NCBI GenBank assembly: GCA_947259185.1
Contig: CAMYKT010000010.1
Coordinates: forward strand, 1-64,000
Length of the DNA stretch: 64,000 bases
DNA from: an uncultured Methanobacteriaceae archaeon
GTDB taxonomy: Archaea > Methanobacteriota > Methanobacteria > Methanobacteriales > Methanobacteriaceae
Direction of reading: 5' to 3'
The translations under genes and the position numbers were made by a program. Of the stretch, positions 25,381 to 33,904 are shown one piece after another. Within the stretch, counting starts at the first letter, position 1. Each line of letters opens with the position of its first letter. A model generated the notes under the pieces. It was not told where the DNA came from and made no database searches. It was given only the letters and a program-made list of their open reading frames with translations.

Positions 25381-25622
25381 CTTTTAGATTAAGATTTATA
25401 AAAATGCAAAATGTGATATTTTTTACACTTGAAGTGTATGTCTCTAAGTGAAAAAAATTGATAATTAGAAATACACTTTAGTAAATGGTTCGCTTTGTGT
25501 AAAACAGTTTGAAAATTCCTATTTTTCTTATAAAAGCCAGTAAAATCCTAAAAAAATCAGAGAATAAAAGTATTAGATTCTACATAATAGTAACTATGAA
25601 CAGCTGAAATAGAGGTGAAATA

Positions 25623-26030
25623 GTGGATAACCGTATAATCATTGGGGCAATAATAATTCTCCTGGTAGTAATAGGAGGATTAGGAGCATTATTTTTAATG
25701 CAGGGCTCAGAAGAACCCTTAGAAGAAAATTTGACCATTAATGAGACCACCGTAGTTGTAAATGAAAGTGGAACTGTAACTCCCCAGACTAATATTACTG
25801 CCGCGCAGGCCAGGAGAATAGCTGAAGAATATTCCGCAGATGTAGGTTTTCCTGGAGTAGCCGGCACTACCACCTTATTCAGGTGGACTGAAGAGTTTCA
25901 GCGGGATTGGGTTCCTGCAGATAAAAATCGGACCTGGGTATGGAATGTGTCCATGACTTATTCTGCCGGTACTATCCGGGAGGGTTCTCTCTATGTGGAT
26001 GCCCAAACTGGAGAAATAATAATGAATTAA
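25623..26030 (+). CDS. membrane-anchored PepSY-like protein
   Basis: This 135-aa protein has a hydrophobic N-terminal helix (residues 5-26) that would anchor it facing outward. A threonine- and asparagine-rich linker follows. Then comes a PepSY-like domain: ITAAQARRIAEEY near residue 58 and the ending GSLYVDAQTGEIIM. Such domains are thought to inhibit or modulate peptidases, or act as extracytoplasmic binding modules. It starts at GTG 23 bases after a TATA-poor gap, with GAGGTG just upstream. Confidence 0.72.
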   Translation: MDNRIIIGAIIILLVVIGGLGALFLMQGSEEPLEENLTINETTVVVNESGTVTPQTNITAAQARRIAEEYSADVGFPGVAGTTTLFRWTEEFQRDWVPADKNRTWVWNVSMTYSAGTIREGSLYVDAQTGEIIMN

Positions 26031-26135
26031 GTAAATTCTTTTTCCAGGAGGATCATTTTTATTTTTTCCTTACCTTAGAAATACAAAAATATAATACTTC
26101 TTTCGGCATATAATAAAGATAAGGATGAAAATAAT

Positions 26136-26519
26136 ATGAAAAGTAATCATTTTTTAGTAAAATACCAATACAAAAATCCTGTTGATACCCTCTACATACG
26201 TATTATAGGAAACTATGACTATCAGGATTCAATTAAACTCTCAGATGACTTAACAGTTGATTTTGATTCTGAAAAAGTTCCCATATCCATAAAATTAGAA
26301 AATGCATCCCAGGTATTGGAAGTGGATAAAAAATCATTAAACCACATTTCAGTTATCAGGATGGAAATAGTATCACAGCCAGAATCTATAGAATTTTCAG
26401 GGAAACTGGTGTTAAAAATAAAACATGAAGACGTAGAAAAAACATTCCAGGCTACTGCAGATAACAAACTGGATATTCCCGAAATTAAAAACATTTTCAC
26501 CACTACTGGGATTTATTAG
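26136..26519 (+). CDS. hypothetical protein, 127 aa
   Basis: This is a soluble, beta-rich protein with no cysteine and no recognisable family. AAGGATG lies about 10 bases before the ATG and a TATA-like CATATAATAA lies further upstream, so it is probably a real single gene. It is followed by T-rich tracts that look like a terminator. Confidence 0.55.
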   Translation: MKSNHFLVKYQYKNPVDTLYIRIIGNYDYQDSIKLSDDLTVDFDSEKVPISIKLENASQVLEVDKKSLNHISVIRMEIVSQPESIEFSGKLVLKIKHEDVEKTFQATADNKLDIPEIKNIFTTTGIY

Positions 26520-26604
26520 GGTTTATTTTAAAAGTTATAGTGGTTGAAAATTTATTTTTGCAGTTAATTAGCCAAAAATAAACCTTCTGATAGGTTATAC
26601 AACT

Positions 26605-26640
26605 ATTTTTTTTAAATAATGTCCAGAATTATTTTTTTTT
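26605..26640 (+). terminator. T-rich terminator tracts
   Basis: Two runs of nine T (26605-26613 and 26632-26640) follow the hypothetical gene ending at 26519. Archaeal polymerase terminates at such tracts without a hairpin. Confidence 0.45.
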
Positions 26641-26743
26641 AACTTAAAAATACATTCATTTTAAAAATAGGTTAATTTTTTATCTGGCATAATTTATATC
26701 CAGCTCAAGTGCTATGTAATAATCAAGTACAGGAGCAATGGTT

Positions 26744-27388
26744 ATGAATTCATCAGAATCTGAAAAAAAAAGACACCAGGAATATATTGAATATTACCAG
26801 GCCCGGATGGAGAAATATAAAGATAATCCCCTTTATCCTAATTCTTATAACTCGGAAAAATCACTTTATGACGCCATATTAAATTCTAAAGATATAGAAG
26901 AGTTCGGTGCACAGGTGGAAGAGGAAAATCTGGCCGTGAAAAATGCTATAGCCCTGGTTAAAGACCAGGCCCAGGCTCGGAAAAAATTATATCAGGAGAT
27001 AAAAGAATGCATAAAGCTGAAAGCTCCTTTACAGATTCTGGATATGGTTGATTCTATTAAAAAGGATATGGAACTGGTTAACAAAGTATCTGCCATAGAA
27101 AACCAGGTAAGTAAAAAGATAAGCATTGATCTTCTAACTCAGCAGTTATCATATGATCTGGATATGCTGGAGGAAATAGAAGTTTATAAAACCGCAGAAG
27201 TCCCTGATGAATGGAAAAATAAAATCAATCAGGAAATACCTGAGGAAATGATTGATAATGGGCGAAATGATTGGCTTAACCATGTTTTACCCCAGGCTCA
27301 GGCTTTAAAAGTAGACTGGGAATTTGATTTTGATTTATTAAAGAAGATCGCCACCGTAGATTATTGCCTTTTCCTGATGAGGTTTTAG
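26744..27388 (+). CDS. hypothetical coiled-coil protein, probably frameshifted at the 3' end
   Basis: This is a charged, helical protein of about 214 aa with long coiled-coil stretches and no known motif. I start at ATG 26744, 8 bases after AGGAG; the ATG at 26738 is too close. In the present frame it ends abruptly with a hydrophobic tail (DYCLFLMRF). In the neighbouring frame the sequence continues with PFPDEVLEEKIKQFKEYRGI to a TAA at 27429, one base before the next gene's ATG. A single missing base near 27355-27370 would restore a longer, better-composed protein that abuts its operon partner. Confidence 0.6.
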   Translation: MNSSESEKKRHQEYIEYYQARMEKYKDNPLYPNSYNSEKSLYDAILNSKDIEEFGAQVEEENLAVKNAIALVKDQAQARKKLYQEIKECIKLKAPLQILDMVDSIKKDMELVNKVSAIENQVSKKISIDLLTQQLSYDLDMLEEIEVYKTAEVPDEWKNKINQEIPEEMIDNGRNDWLNHVLPQAQALKVDWEFDFDLLKKIATVDYCLFLMRF

Positions 27389-27430
27389 AAGAGAAAATCA
27401 AACAATTCAAAGAATACCGGGGTATCTAAA

Positions 27431-28501
27431 ATGTTAGGTAAGATTAGGGGTGGGACTTCCGTAGTGGATACCTTTCGTAATATGTACCAGGAAGTAGTAG
27501 AAAAAAAAGCCTCTGGTGAAGCTTTTAGCCGGATGAAAAAAGCATTAAATCGAATGGAGGAACTGGAAGCCCAGGTGGGTAATGGGCCCCAGCTTACCAC
27601 CCTTTTAACTGGTGAGGATTTATTTATTGAATTTTCCACTGCCTACTCGGAAGTCCTGTCTGAGATGGCCCGGAAGGAATATCAGAGTGTGGAGGGTGAT
27701 GAGAAATTATTCCAGAATACCCTGGCGGCCTATGAAAACTCCATTAAAGAACTGGAAGGTAAAGCTCATTCCAAGGAGTTAATAAAACCTCTAGAGGATA
27801 TCTTAGAACTGGGAAAATCAGGGATAAGTTACCCGGTATTTTTAAGATTATGTGAAGAAAAAGGACTTAATAATGCACTGGAAGGGAACTTGGTGGTTCG
27901 TGAAGTTATTATAGGGGATATTGATTTTGCCCGGTCCATGCACCTACCCCTGGAAGGGGAGATGAATCAAGAAATATTAGAAAAATTCGATGAGCTCTCT
28001 TCTAAATCTAAATTCAAACCACCAGACAGTTTTGAGTTTAGCCTGGAAAGTGAAAAAATCCAGTGGAAATATGCACCTCTTCTAGAGAAATGGAAAAGAA
28101 CCACCCACCTCTGGGGTAAAATGCTGGAATATATGGTGGACTGGGTGGATGCTTATACTTCCTTTGCACCTCAGGATTACCGCTGGGCAGATAGAAGGGG
28201 AAGGGCTTACACCATGAAAAATATAAAAAGGACCCGGGAATGCAATCCCGGATTATTTAAGGCCCGTGAGAAATTATTTTATAAATATTTCCAGTTGTCT
28301 TGGGAGGATATTTTCACCCACCCCACTTTCCGGAATGAACAGGAAGCCGGAAGGGTAGCATACTCACAAGATTCCCTGGAACTAATTAAAAGTGCTTATA
28401 TGTATTGTGAGCCTTTTAATAATCCCCCTCAAGAATTAATTAATAAAGCAGAAACTATTCACGCTCGGGCCAGTGGCAAAAGAGATTTCAATTTCTTTTA
28501 A
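27431..28501 (+). CDS. hypothetical helical protein, 356 aa
   Basis: This is a soluble, acidic, mostly helical protein with tryptophan-rich segments (KWKRTTHLWGKMLEYMVDWVDAY). No enzyme motif is recognised. Its ATG almost touches the restored end of the preceding gene, so the two probably act together. The ending GEARASGK-like tail (HARASGKRDFNFF) is basic. The pair may be specific to methanogens. Confidence 0.65.
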   Translation: MLGKIRGGTSVVDTFRNMYQEVVEKKASGEAFSRMKKALNRMEELEAQVGNGPQLTTLLTGEDLFIEFSTAYSEVLSEMARKEYQSVEGDEKLFQNTLAAYENSIKELEGKAHSKELIKPLEDILELGKSGISYPVFLRLCEEKGLNNALEGNLVVREVIIGDIDFARSMHLPLEGEMNQEILEKFDELSSKSKFKPPDSFEFSLESEKIQWKYAPLLEKWKRTTHLWGKMLEYMVDWVDAYTSFAPQDYRWADRRGRAYTMKNIKRTRECNPGLFKAREKLFYKYFQLSWEDIFTHPTFRNEQEAGRVAYSQDSLELIKSAYMYCEPFNNPPQELINKAETIHARASGKRDFNFF

Positions 28502-28565
28502 AGAAAAAAAAAGTTAATAGGGTATTAAAAATCCTTATTTTTAAAAAAAAATTGTTGATATAAAC

Positions 28566-28916
28566 TTAAATTTGAACCATTATTTTACCATCTTCTATTT
28601 TTAGAGGATAGGTTTTCATTTCTCGAGGGGGACGGAATATCTTGGAAAGGGCCAGTTTTATTCCAGACCAGTTGGTCCAGCGGATCACTTTTCCATCTTT
28701 TAAATCAAACTGGCTTTTATGTACCGGGCATTTAATTATGGTTCCTTCTAAATCTCCCTGGGATAGGTCTCCACCCAGGTGAGGGCAGCGGTTATCGGCA
28801 CAGTAATAGTTATCTCCTACCCGGGCCAGGAGTAACACCTTACCCTCATGAACCACCTTTTTTAGTTCTCCTGATTCTAAATCATCCACTCCAGCCACCG
28901 TTACAAAGTCATCCAT
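28566..28916 (-). CDS. Rieske [2Fe-2S] protein
   Basis: This 116-aa soluble Rieske-type ferredoxin has the two cluster-binding boxes CPHLGGDLS (about residues 44-52) and CPVHKSQF (about 63-70), with C and H ligands in each as in dioxygenase-type Rieske ferredoxins. It carries single electrons for an unidentified oxygenase- or reductase-like partner. GGGGAGGT precedes the ATG. It stands alone, convergent with the helical protein. Confidence 0.9.
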   Translation of the reverse strand: MDDFVTVAGVDDLESGELKKVVHEGKVLLLARVGDNYYCADNRCPHLGGDLSQGDLEGTIIKCPVHKSQFDLKDGKVIRWTNWSGIKLALSKIFRPPREMKTYPLKIEDGKIMVQI

Positions 28917-29187
28917 TTATGAACCTCCCCTACTAAAAATAATGCTATATTAACAAGCTTACTCTTAAAGTAAGCAATTTACTTGTTTTGGTATAATTTA
29001 TGGGCTTATTTTTTATAAAAGTTGGTTAACAATACATGTTTATGTAACGTATCCCATAAGTATATTAAGTAAAGTATTATATATTGCATCATTATAATGA
29101 AAATCCTATTTTTATATTAGAAAATATTTTTTTTAAAATAATTGTAAATCCATTAAAGAATAATCAGGAACAAGCCAGAGGATTATA

Positions 29188-29886
29188 ATGTCCAGAACTT
29201 TAAATGCCATTTTTATAGCAATAATACTCATTTTTGGGGCTTATCTTTTCGTGGTAAGTAGTTTTAGTCCGGTGGAACCAGTTGGTCGTTTAAATTTTGT
29301 TAAAATGGCCAACCCGGATATGTATCCCGGTCATCCCTCTTCAGAAGTGCTGGCCGATTATGCTAAAAAAAGAGGTTCTCCCACCGTTATGGTGGTGCAC
29401 TATGGGGGAGACTCCACTTATCGCCGCTACATGGAAGGAGATGTACTGATCATTCAAATGGCCTTTGTGAATCCTGATAGTTATCGTACCGATATTGATT
29501 GGAGTGAGGTAGTATCCAGTTTCATCTTTGGGGTGCCAGAGGATAAATACCGCTACCGGGCTGATGGTAATGAATTTGACAATCTGGATGATGCCATGGA
29601 CTACGTGATGGGAATTGCCCGAAGCAATGGCCAGGAAGGACCCATACCCATGTATTTCCATGGTACGGTACGTGAAGGAAACCCCATCATCAACCCGGGA
29701 TGTGGATTCCCCTTATTTGTGGAGCTAAGCTGGAAATATTACGGTCGTATAGCGACTTACTACTTTATTGCCAGGGCATTAATCCATCCCTTCCTGAACA
29801 ACCCCTATGCTAACTATGAATTGACCCACTACCCGGATTTGAATAAACTCTATAACCAGGGAGACCTGGATTATACCCTCTCTTGA
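29188..29886 (+). CDS. membrane-anchored hypothetical protein
   Basis: This 232-aa protein has an N-terminal hydrophobic helix (residues 6-27), either an anchor or an uncleaved signal, followed by a soluble domain of about 200 residues outside the membrane. It has a single cysteine (NPGCGFP) and many aromatic residues, and no family is recognised. GAGGATT precedes the ATG. It stands alone between a Rieske gene and a photolyase-related gene. Confidence 0.6.
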   Translation: MSRTLNAIFIAIILIFGAYLFVVSSFSPVEPVGRLNFVKMANPDMYPGHPSSEVLADYAKKRGSPTVMVVHYGGDSTYRRYMEGDVLIIQMAFVNPDSYRTDIDWSEVVSSFIFGVPEDKYRYRADGNEFDNLDDAMDYVMGIARSNGQEGPIPMYFHGTVREGNPIINPGCGFPLFVELSWKYYGRIATYYFIARALIHPFLNNPYANYELTHYPDLNKLYNQGDLDYTLS

Positions 29887-29923
29887 TATTTATTCTTTCT
29901 AAAGTTTGGACATCATAAGAACC

Positions 29924-31396
29924 CTATAGTTTTTCCCGGAAATTTCTGGCATTTTTATGATGTTCTATCATTTTTTTTCTATTTTTCAGGTTTCTTTTTA
30001 AAACAGCCAGCCGTGGATTTTTAGAAATTAAATCTTGATGTTTTTTGACAAAACACCAGAACAAACCATCCCATACTTTGCACCAGTCACCCCGGGAGAA
30101 ATCACTCATCCGGAGTAAATAATTAGAAGAACTAAAATAGGGTTTAGTGGTAATAAGACCCCCATCGGCATACTGACTCATGCCATATACATTAGGGACC
30201 ATCACCCAGTCATAGGAGTCAATGAACATCTCCATGAACCATTTATATATTTCATCCGGGTCTAATTCCACCAGCAACATGAGATTACCCAGAACCATTA
30301 GTCTCTCAATATGGTGGGTGAAACCCTGTTTTATAACTTTTTGAACTACTTTATCATAGGGTTCTAGGCCAGTACGGCCCTGGTAGAGTTTTTCATTCAT
30401 TTTATTTTTATTTTGAAGGAAGTTGGTGGTTCTCTCTTTTAATCCGTCTTTAATATACACTGCCCTTAAAAATTCCCTCCAACCAATAATCTGGCGAATA
30501 AAACCCTCTAAAGAATTAAGGGGAATGTTTCTGGCACTTAAAAGTTGTTTTAAAATTTCATCAGGTGTTATAAGGCCGTTATTTAAACTGGAAGATATTA
30601 CTGAGTGGAATAAAAAGGATTCATCAGATATAATGGCGTCCTCATAGTCGCCAAAAAAGGGTAGTTTATGGTCCAAGAAATCCTGAAACCATTTTTGGGC
30701 TTCCCGGTCGGTGGTGGGATAATTAAAGCCTGAGGTGGTCCCGGGGTTATGGGGAAACTTCTTATCCACATACCTTTTAGCTTCTTTTACATATTTATTC
30801 TCTTTTAACTGGATGATAGCAGGAATTTTTGTCCCCTGGGGGATTTTTTTACGATTTTCTTTATCATAGGTCCATTTCCCACCTGCTGGTTTTTCCTTAT
30901 CCATTAATATATTCAATCGTTTCCTCTGCCAAATATAAAAGGAAGTTAAAAAATAATGTTTTTTATCAGCAAAATAATTATTAATCTCTTCCCTGGTGGT
31001 TAAAAAGGCCGGACTATCCATTTCAATGTAGTTAATATCGTTATCCTTGCAATAACTTTTTAAACGTTTTTCAAGTGCCCAGTCCACCACATCAACCCAG
31101 TAAAGAGTATCTATTTTTTCTTTTTCCAGATGGGAAAAAAGATATTCCATATCCGAGGTGGGAGGATACTCCACGTACACTACCGGGTAGCCCTGTTTTT
31201 CCAGTAAATCCCGGTAATGTTTCAAAGATGCCCGGTGCAATACCAGTTTTTTCTTATGGAAGTGTAACTCGTATTGATAATCGCCAAAAAATAGGGGTTC
31301 CTCAATTAAATATACTGTTCGCTCCTGTGAGAGACCCGGATGTTCCCGGAAGAGTTGATGGGGAAAAATCAGAGTGGCTTCCTTTCTAATTTTCAT
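29924..31396 (-). CDS. cryptochrome/photolyase-related protein (DPRP type)
   Basis: This belongs to the deoxyribodipyrimidine photolyase-related family (PF04244 type). Evidence is TLIFPHQLFREHPGL at the N-terminus, HRASLKHY, GFNYPTTDREAQKWFQDFL, the FAD-domain segment QIIGWREFLRAVY, and HIERLMVLGNLMLL, MEMFIDSYDWVMVPNVYGMSQYADGG. Relatives repair (6-4) photoproducts. The well-studied PhrB-type members carry four cysteines for a [4Fe-4S] cluster near the end. Here that region reads RMSDFSRGDWCKVWDGLFWCF, so most of those cysteines are missing. I start at 31396 (MKIRKEATL), where similarity begins. Confidence 0.83.
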   Translation of the reverse strand: MKIRKEATLIFPHQLFREHPGLSQERTVYLIEEPLFFGDYQYELHFHKKKLVLHRASLKHYRDLLEKQGYPVVYVEYPPTSDMEYLFSHLEKEKIDTLYWVDVVDWALEKRLKSYCKDNDINYIEMDSPAFLTTREEINNYFADKKHYFLTSFYIWQRKRLNILMDKEKPAGGKWTYDKENRKKIPQGTKIPAIIQLKENKYVKEAKRYVDKKFPHNPGTTSGFNYPTTDREAQKWFQDFLDHKLPFFGDYEDAIISDESFLFHSVISSSLNNGLITPDEILKQLLSARNIPLNSLEGFIRQIIGWREFLRAVYIKDGLKERTTNFLQNKNKMNEKLYQGRTGLEPYDKVVQKVIKQGFTHHIERLMVLGNLMLLVELDPDEIYKWFMEMFIDSYDWVMVPNVYGMSQYADGGLITTKPYFSSSNYLLRMSDFSRGDWCKVWDGLFWCFVKKHQDLISKNPRLAVLKRNLKNRKKMIEHHKNARNFREKL

Positions 31397-31484
31397 ACTT
31401 AAACCATGATAAGTTATGAATTTACTCCTTAAAAAATATTTTCCAGCTAAAACCATAAATCAGGGATCTACTATATTTACCAGT

Positions 31485-32228
31485 ATGGATATTAACACCC
31501 TGTTATTATTTCTCCTGGCTGCGTATCTATCAGAAGTAGCTGGTACTCTGGCTGGTTTTGGATCCAGCACTCTATTTATGCCTCTGGCCCTTTTTTTAGT
31601 GGATTTTAGAATAGCCCTGGTAATGGTGGCAGTACTGCATATTTCCGGGAACTTGGGTCGGCTTGGTTTTTTTAAAAAAGGACTGGATTATAGGATGCTC
31701 CTACTTTTTGGAGTTCCCAGTGTGATATTAACTATTATAGGGGCGTTTTTAGTAGATTATGTTAATCAGGATATCTTAAAGTTTACTTTAGGGCTTTTTT
31801 TAATTTTTTATGTGATATGGTCCCTGTTTAGGAGTGATTTTAAGGTTTCCCCTACCCCCATAAGCACCACCCTGGGGGGAGGTCTTTCTGGTTTTTTAGC
31901 TGGACTTATAGGTACCGGAGGGGCTCTAAGAGCGGCCTTTCTTACGGGTCTGGGCTTAAAAAAAGAAGTATATCTGGCCACTGCCGCAGCCATAGCCGTA
32001 GGGGTGGATTTAACCCGTTTACCCATTTACTTATCCCAGGGATTTCTACCAGATGAATTATTTATTTTAATCCCATTTTTAATTGTTGCTGCTCTTTCTG
32101 GTTCTTATACCGGAAAAAAGCTGTTTAGTAGAATATCTGCTGAAGGTTTTCATAGATTGGTTTTAGGGGCTCTTTTACTGATGGGGGTTTATTTTGTTTT
32201 ATCGGGATTTTTTTTGTTAATAAGTTGA
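31485..32228 (+). CDS. TSUP family (TauE/SafE) transporter
   Basis: This is a membrane protein with about eight helices in two similar halves, each with the family's glycine-rich helix ends (LAGFGSSTLFMPLALFLV and LAGLIGTGGALRAAFLTGLG). Members export or import sulfite, sulfoacetate or other small anions; the substrate is unknown. I start at 31485 (MDINTLLLF), because the earlier ATG at 31416 would leave only 19 bases to the divergent photolyase-related start. The protein is then 247 aa. Confidence 0.85.
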   Translation: MDINTLLLFLLAAYLSEVAGTLAGFGSSTLFMPLALFLVDFRIALVMVAVLHISGNLGRLGFFKKGLDYRMLLLFGVPSVILTIIGAFLVDYVNQDILKFTLGLFLIFYVIWSLFRSDFKVSPTPISTTLGGGLSGFLAGLIGTGGALRAAFLTGLGLKKEVYLATAAAIAVGVDLTRLPIYLSQGFLPDELFILIPFLIVAALSGSYTGKKLFSRISAEGFHRLVLGALLLMGVYFVLSGFFLLIS

Positions 32229-32274
32229 AAATAGCCTATCCCACCAGGTTTAAACTTAATTCGTTATAGTTCAA

Positions 32275-32308
32275 TTTACCGAAGTTAATAAAAAACTATA
32301 AACTAATT
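32275..32308. repeat. 34-bp direct repeat, left copy
   Basis: The sequence from TTTACCGAAG to AAACTAATT is identical to 36317-36350. A shorter shared TTCGTTA lies 8 bases to the left of this copy and 9 bases to the left of the other, so the original match may have been longer. It lies 46 bases after the TSUP stop codon. Confidence 0.85.
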
Positions 32309-32345
32309 CAGTATTTTAAAGATAGTTTTTAGTTAAATAAAAAAA

Positions 32346-32396
32346 TTATGGTTATTAATCATCCAATGATTTTTTTTCTGAAGTAAATAACCATAA
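32346..32396. repeat. nested inverted repeats
   Basis: Outer arms TTATGGTTATT (346-356 in the 32 kb block) and AATAACCATAA (386-396) match over 11 bp. Directly inside is a second hairpin, AATCAT-CCA-ATGATT (357-371). Together they could form a cruciform or an RNA structure just inside the left repeat. It has no counterpart beside the right repeat. Confidence 0.55.
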
Positions 32397-32647
32397 ATTA
32401 TTGTTATGAAATTATATTATCTTGCTATTTTGCAAAAATCCATTATATGCAATATTTATTAATAAATCTGCATATTAAGCCATTTTTTTAAGTTTTTACA
32501 TTATTATGACTAATATTTTATTGGTTAGCTTATTAAATTATATGAATTTAAGTATGGGATTGGAAAATAAAGAAAGATATTTATATTGATGAATAGAGAA
32601 TTAATTTGTTTTAATAATGTAATATTCGGAGTTTGGGGTGTGAAATA

Positions 32648-33904
32648 ATGGGTGAGTTAACACACGATCCTTTAGAATATGTACGTCAACTTCAGGATCT
32701 TTTAACATCTGATAAGAAAAAAATAGCATTTTTATTCGGAGCAGGCACATCTTTGCCATTTATTCCAACCATAACAAAAATGACTGCCAAAATAGAAAAA
32801 GAACTAATAAGTTCAAATACTAAATATGAATCTGCGATTGAAGAAATAAAAGATCAAATTGGTTCTGATAAATATAATATAGAAACTCTTCTTTCTAATC
32901 TTGAACAAAAAAAAGAGATTATTGGCAATGATACTTTAAATGGATTGGATGCAGACGAACTTTTAGGCATGATTAAGGAAATTAAAAATTTGATCCGAAA
33001 AGAGGTTACTATTCATGATGAAATAGAAGAAGATTCGGATCGCAAAAATTTTAATCATTATAATCTTGCGGAATGGATAGGGCGTATTGATAGAAAGTTC
33101 GCAGTGGAAATATTCACGACTAATTATGATTATCTAATTGAATTAGGATTAGAATCAAAAAATATTTCTTATTATGATGGATTTACAGGTAGTTATAAAC
33201 CTTTTTTTGATTCAACATCTGTTGAAGACTTAAGCTTTTTACGTAATAGAACTAAGCTATGGAAAATACATGGTTCTTTGGGATGGCAATTTGATAGGGA
33301 GCATAAAAATGTCTTACGTAAAGAGCCAGATGAGAATGATCTACTGATTTATCCTTCAATTCTTAAATATAGCGACTCCAAAAAACAACCTTATATCTCC
33401 TTTTTGGATAGATTGAGCAATTTTTTAAAACAGGATGATGCTATTCTTATTACTAGTGGTTATTCGTTTGGAGATGACCACATTAATGAAAGAATAATGA
33501 CTGCCTTAAAAAGTAATAATTCTTCACATGTATATGTGCTTTATCATGATGTTGTTAAAAAAGAGGATGATTCTAAAGAGTATTGTCTTAAAGATTCCCC
33601 TCTAGTTAAAATGGCTAAAGAAAACAGTAAATTGTCTGTTTACGGGTTTAGAAACGCCATAATTGGGTGCCAGTATCGAAAATGGAGATTAAAAAATGAA
33701 CCAGATAACTTAGACACTATAAACATTAATTTATATTTTGATGAAGACGCTCCTTGTTCTGATAATGAAATGAAGAAAGAATCAAAAGGTGATCAAATTT
33801 GGACGGGTGAAGGAGAATTTATTCTTCCAAATTTTGCTAATTTTGTCAAATTTTTAAGTTCATGGGTTATTACGAAAAATGAAGAAAGTGATTCCCATGA
33901 ATGA
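32648..33904 (+). CDS. SIR2-like NADase-domain protein of a SIR2-HerA defence system
   Basis: This 418-aa protein has an N-terminal SIR2-like domain (SIR2_2 type): FLFGAGTSLPF at residues 28-38 for NAD binding, FTTNYDYLIE near residue 156 supplying the conserved Asn-Asp, and KIHGSLGW near 207 with the catalytic-type histidine. In defence systems such domains deplete NAD+ on infection. The C-terminal third is unassigned. Start at 32648 follows GGGTGTG; a TTG five codons upstream is less likely. Its stop overlaps the HerA start, so the two products are coupled and probably form one complex, as in known SIR2-HerA pairs. Confidence 0.85.
   Translation: MGELTHDPLEYVRQLQDLLTSDKKKIAFLFGAGTSLPFIPTITKMTAKIEKELISSNTKYESAIEEIKDQIGSDKYNIETLLSNLEQKKEIIGNDTLNGLDADELLGMIKEIKNLIRKEVTIHDEIEEDSDRKNFNHYNLAEWIGRIDRKFAVEIFTTNYDYLIELGLESKNISYYDGFTGSYKPFFDSTSVEDLSFLRNRTKLWKIHGSLGWQFDREHKNVLRKEPDENDLLIYPSILKYSDSKKQPYISFLDRLSNFLKQDDAILITSGYSFGDDHINERIMTALKSNNSSHVYVLYHDVVKKEDDSKEYCLKDSPLVKMAKENSKLSVYGFRNAIIGCQYRKWRLKNEPDNLDTININLYFDEDAPCSDNEMKKESKGDQIWTGEGEFILPNFANFVKFLSSWVITKNEESDSHE

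Larger units (their letters stand above)
32229..32647. other. AT-rich left boundary of the SIR2-HerA cassette
   Basis: No gene is visible. It holds the left copy of the 34-bp direct repeat (32275-32308) and nested inverted repeats (32346-32396). A long AT-rich stretch follows with TATA-like AGATATTTATAT near 32575-32586, before the GGTGTGA ribosome site of the SIR2 gene. Confidence 0.5.
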
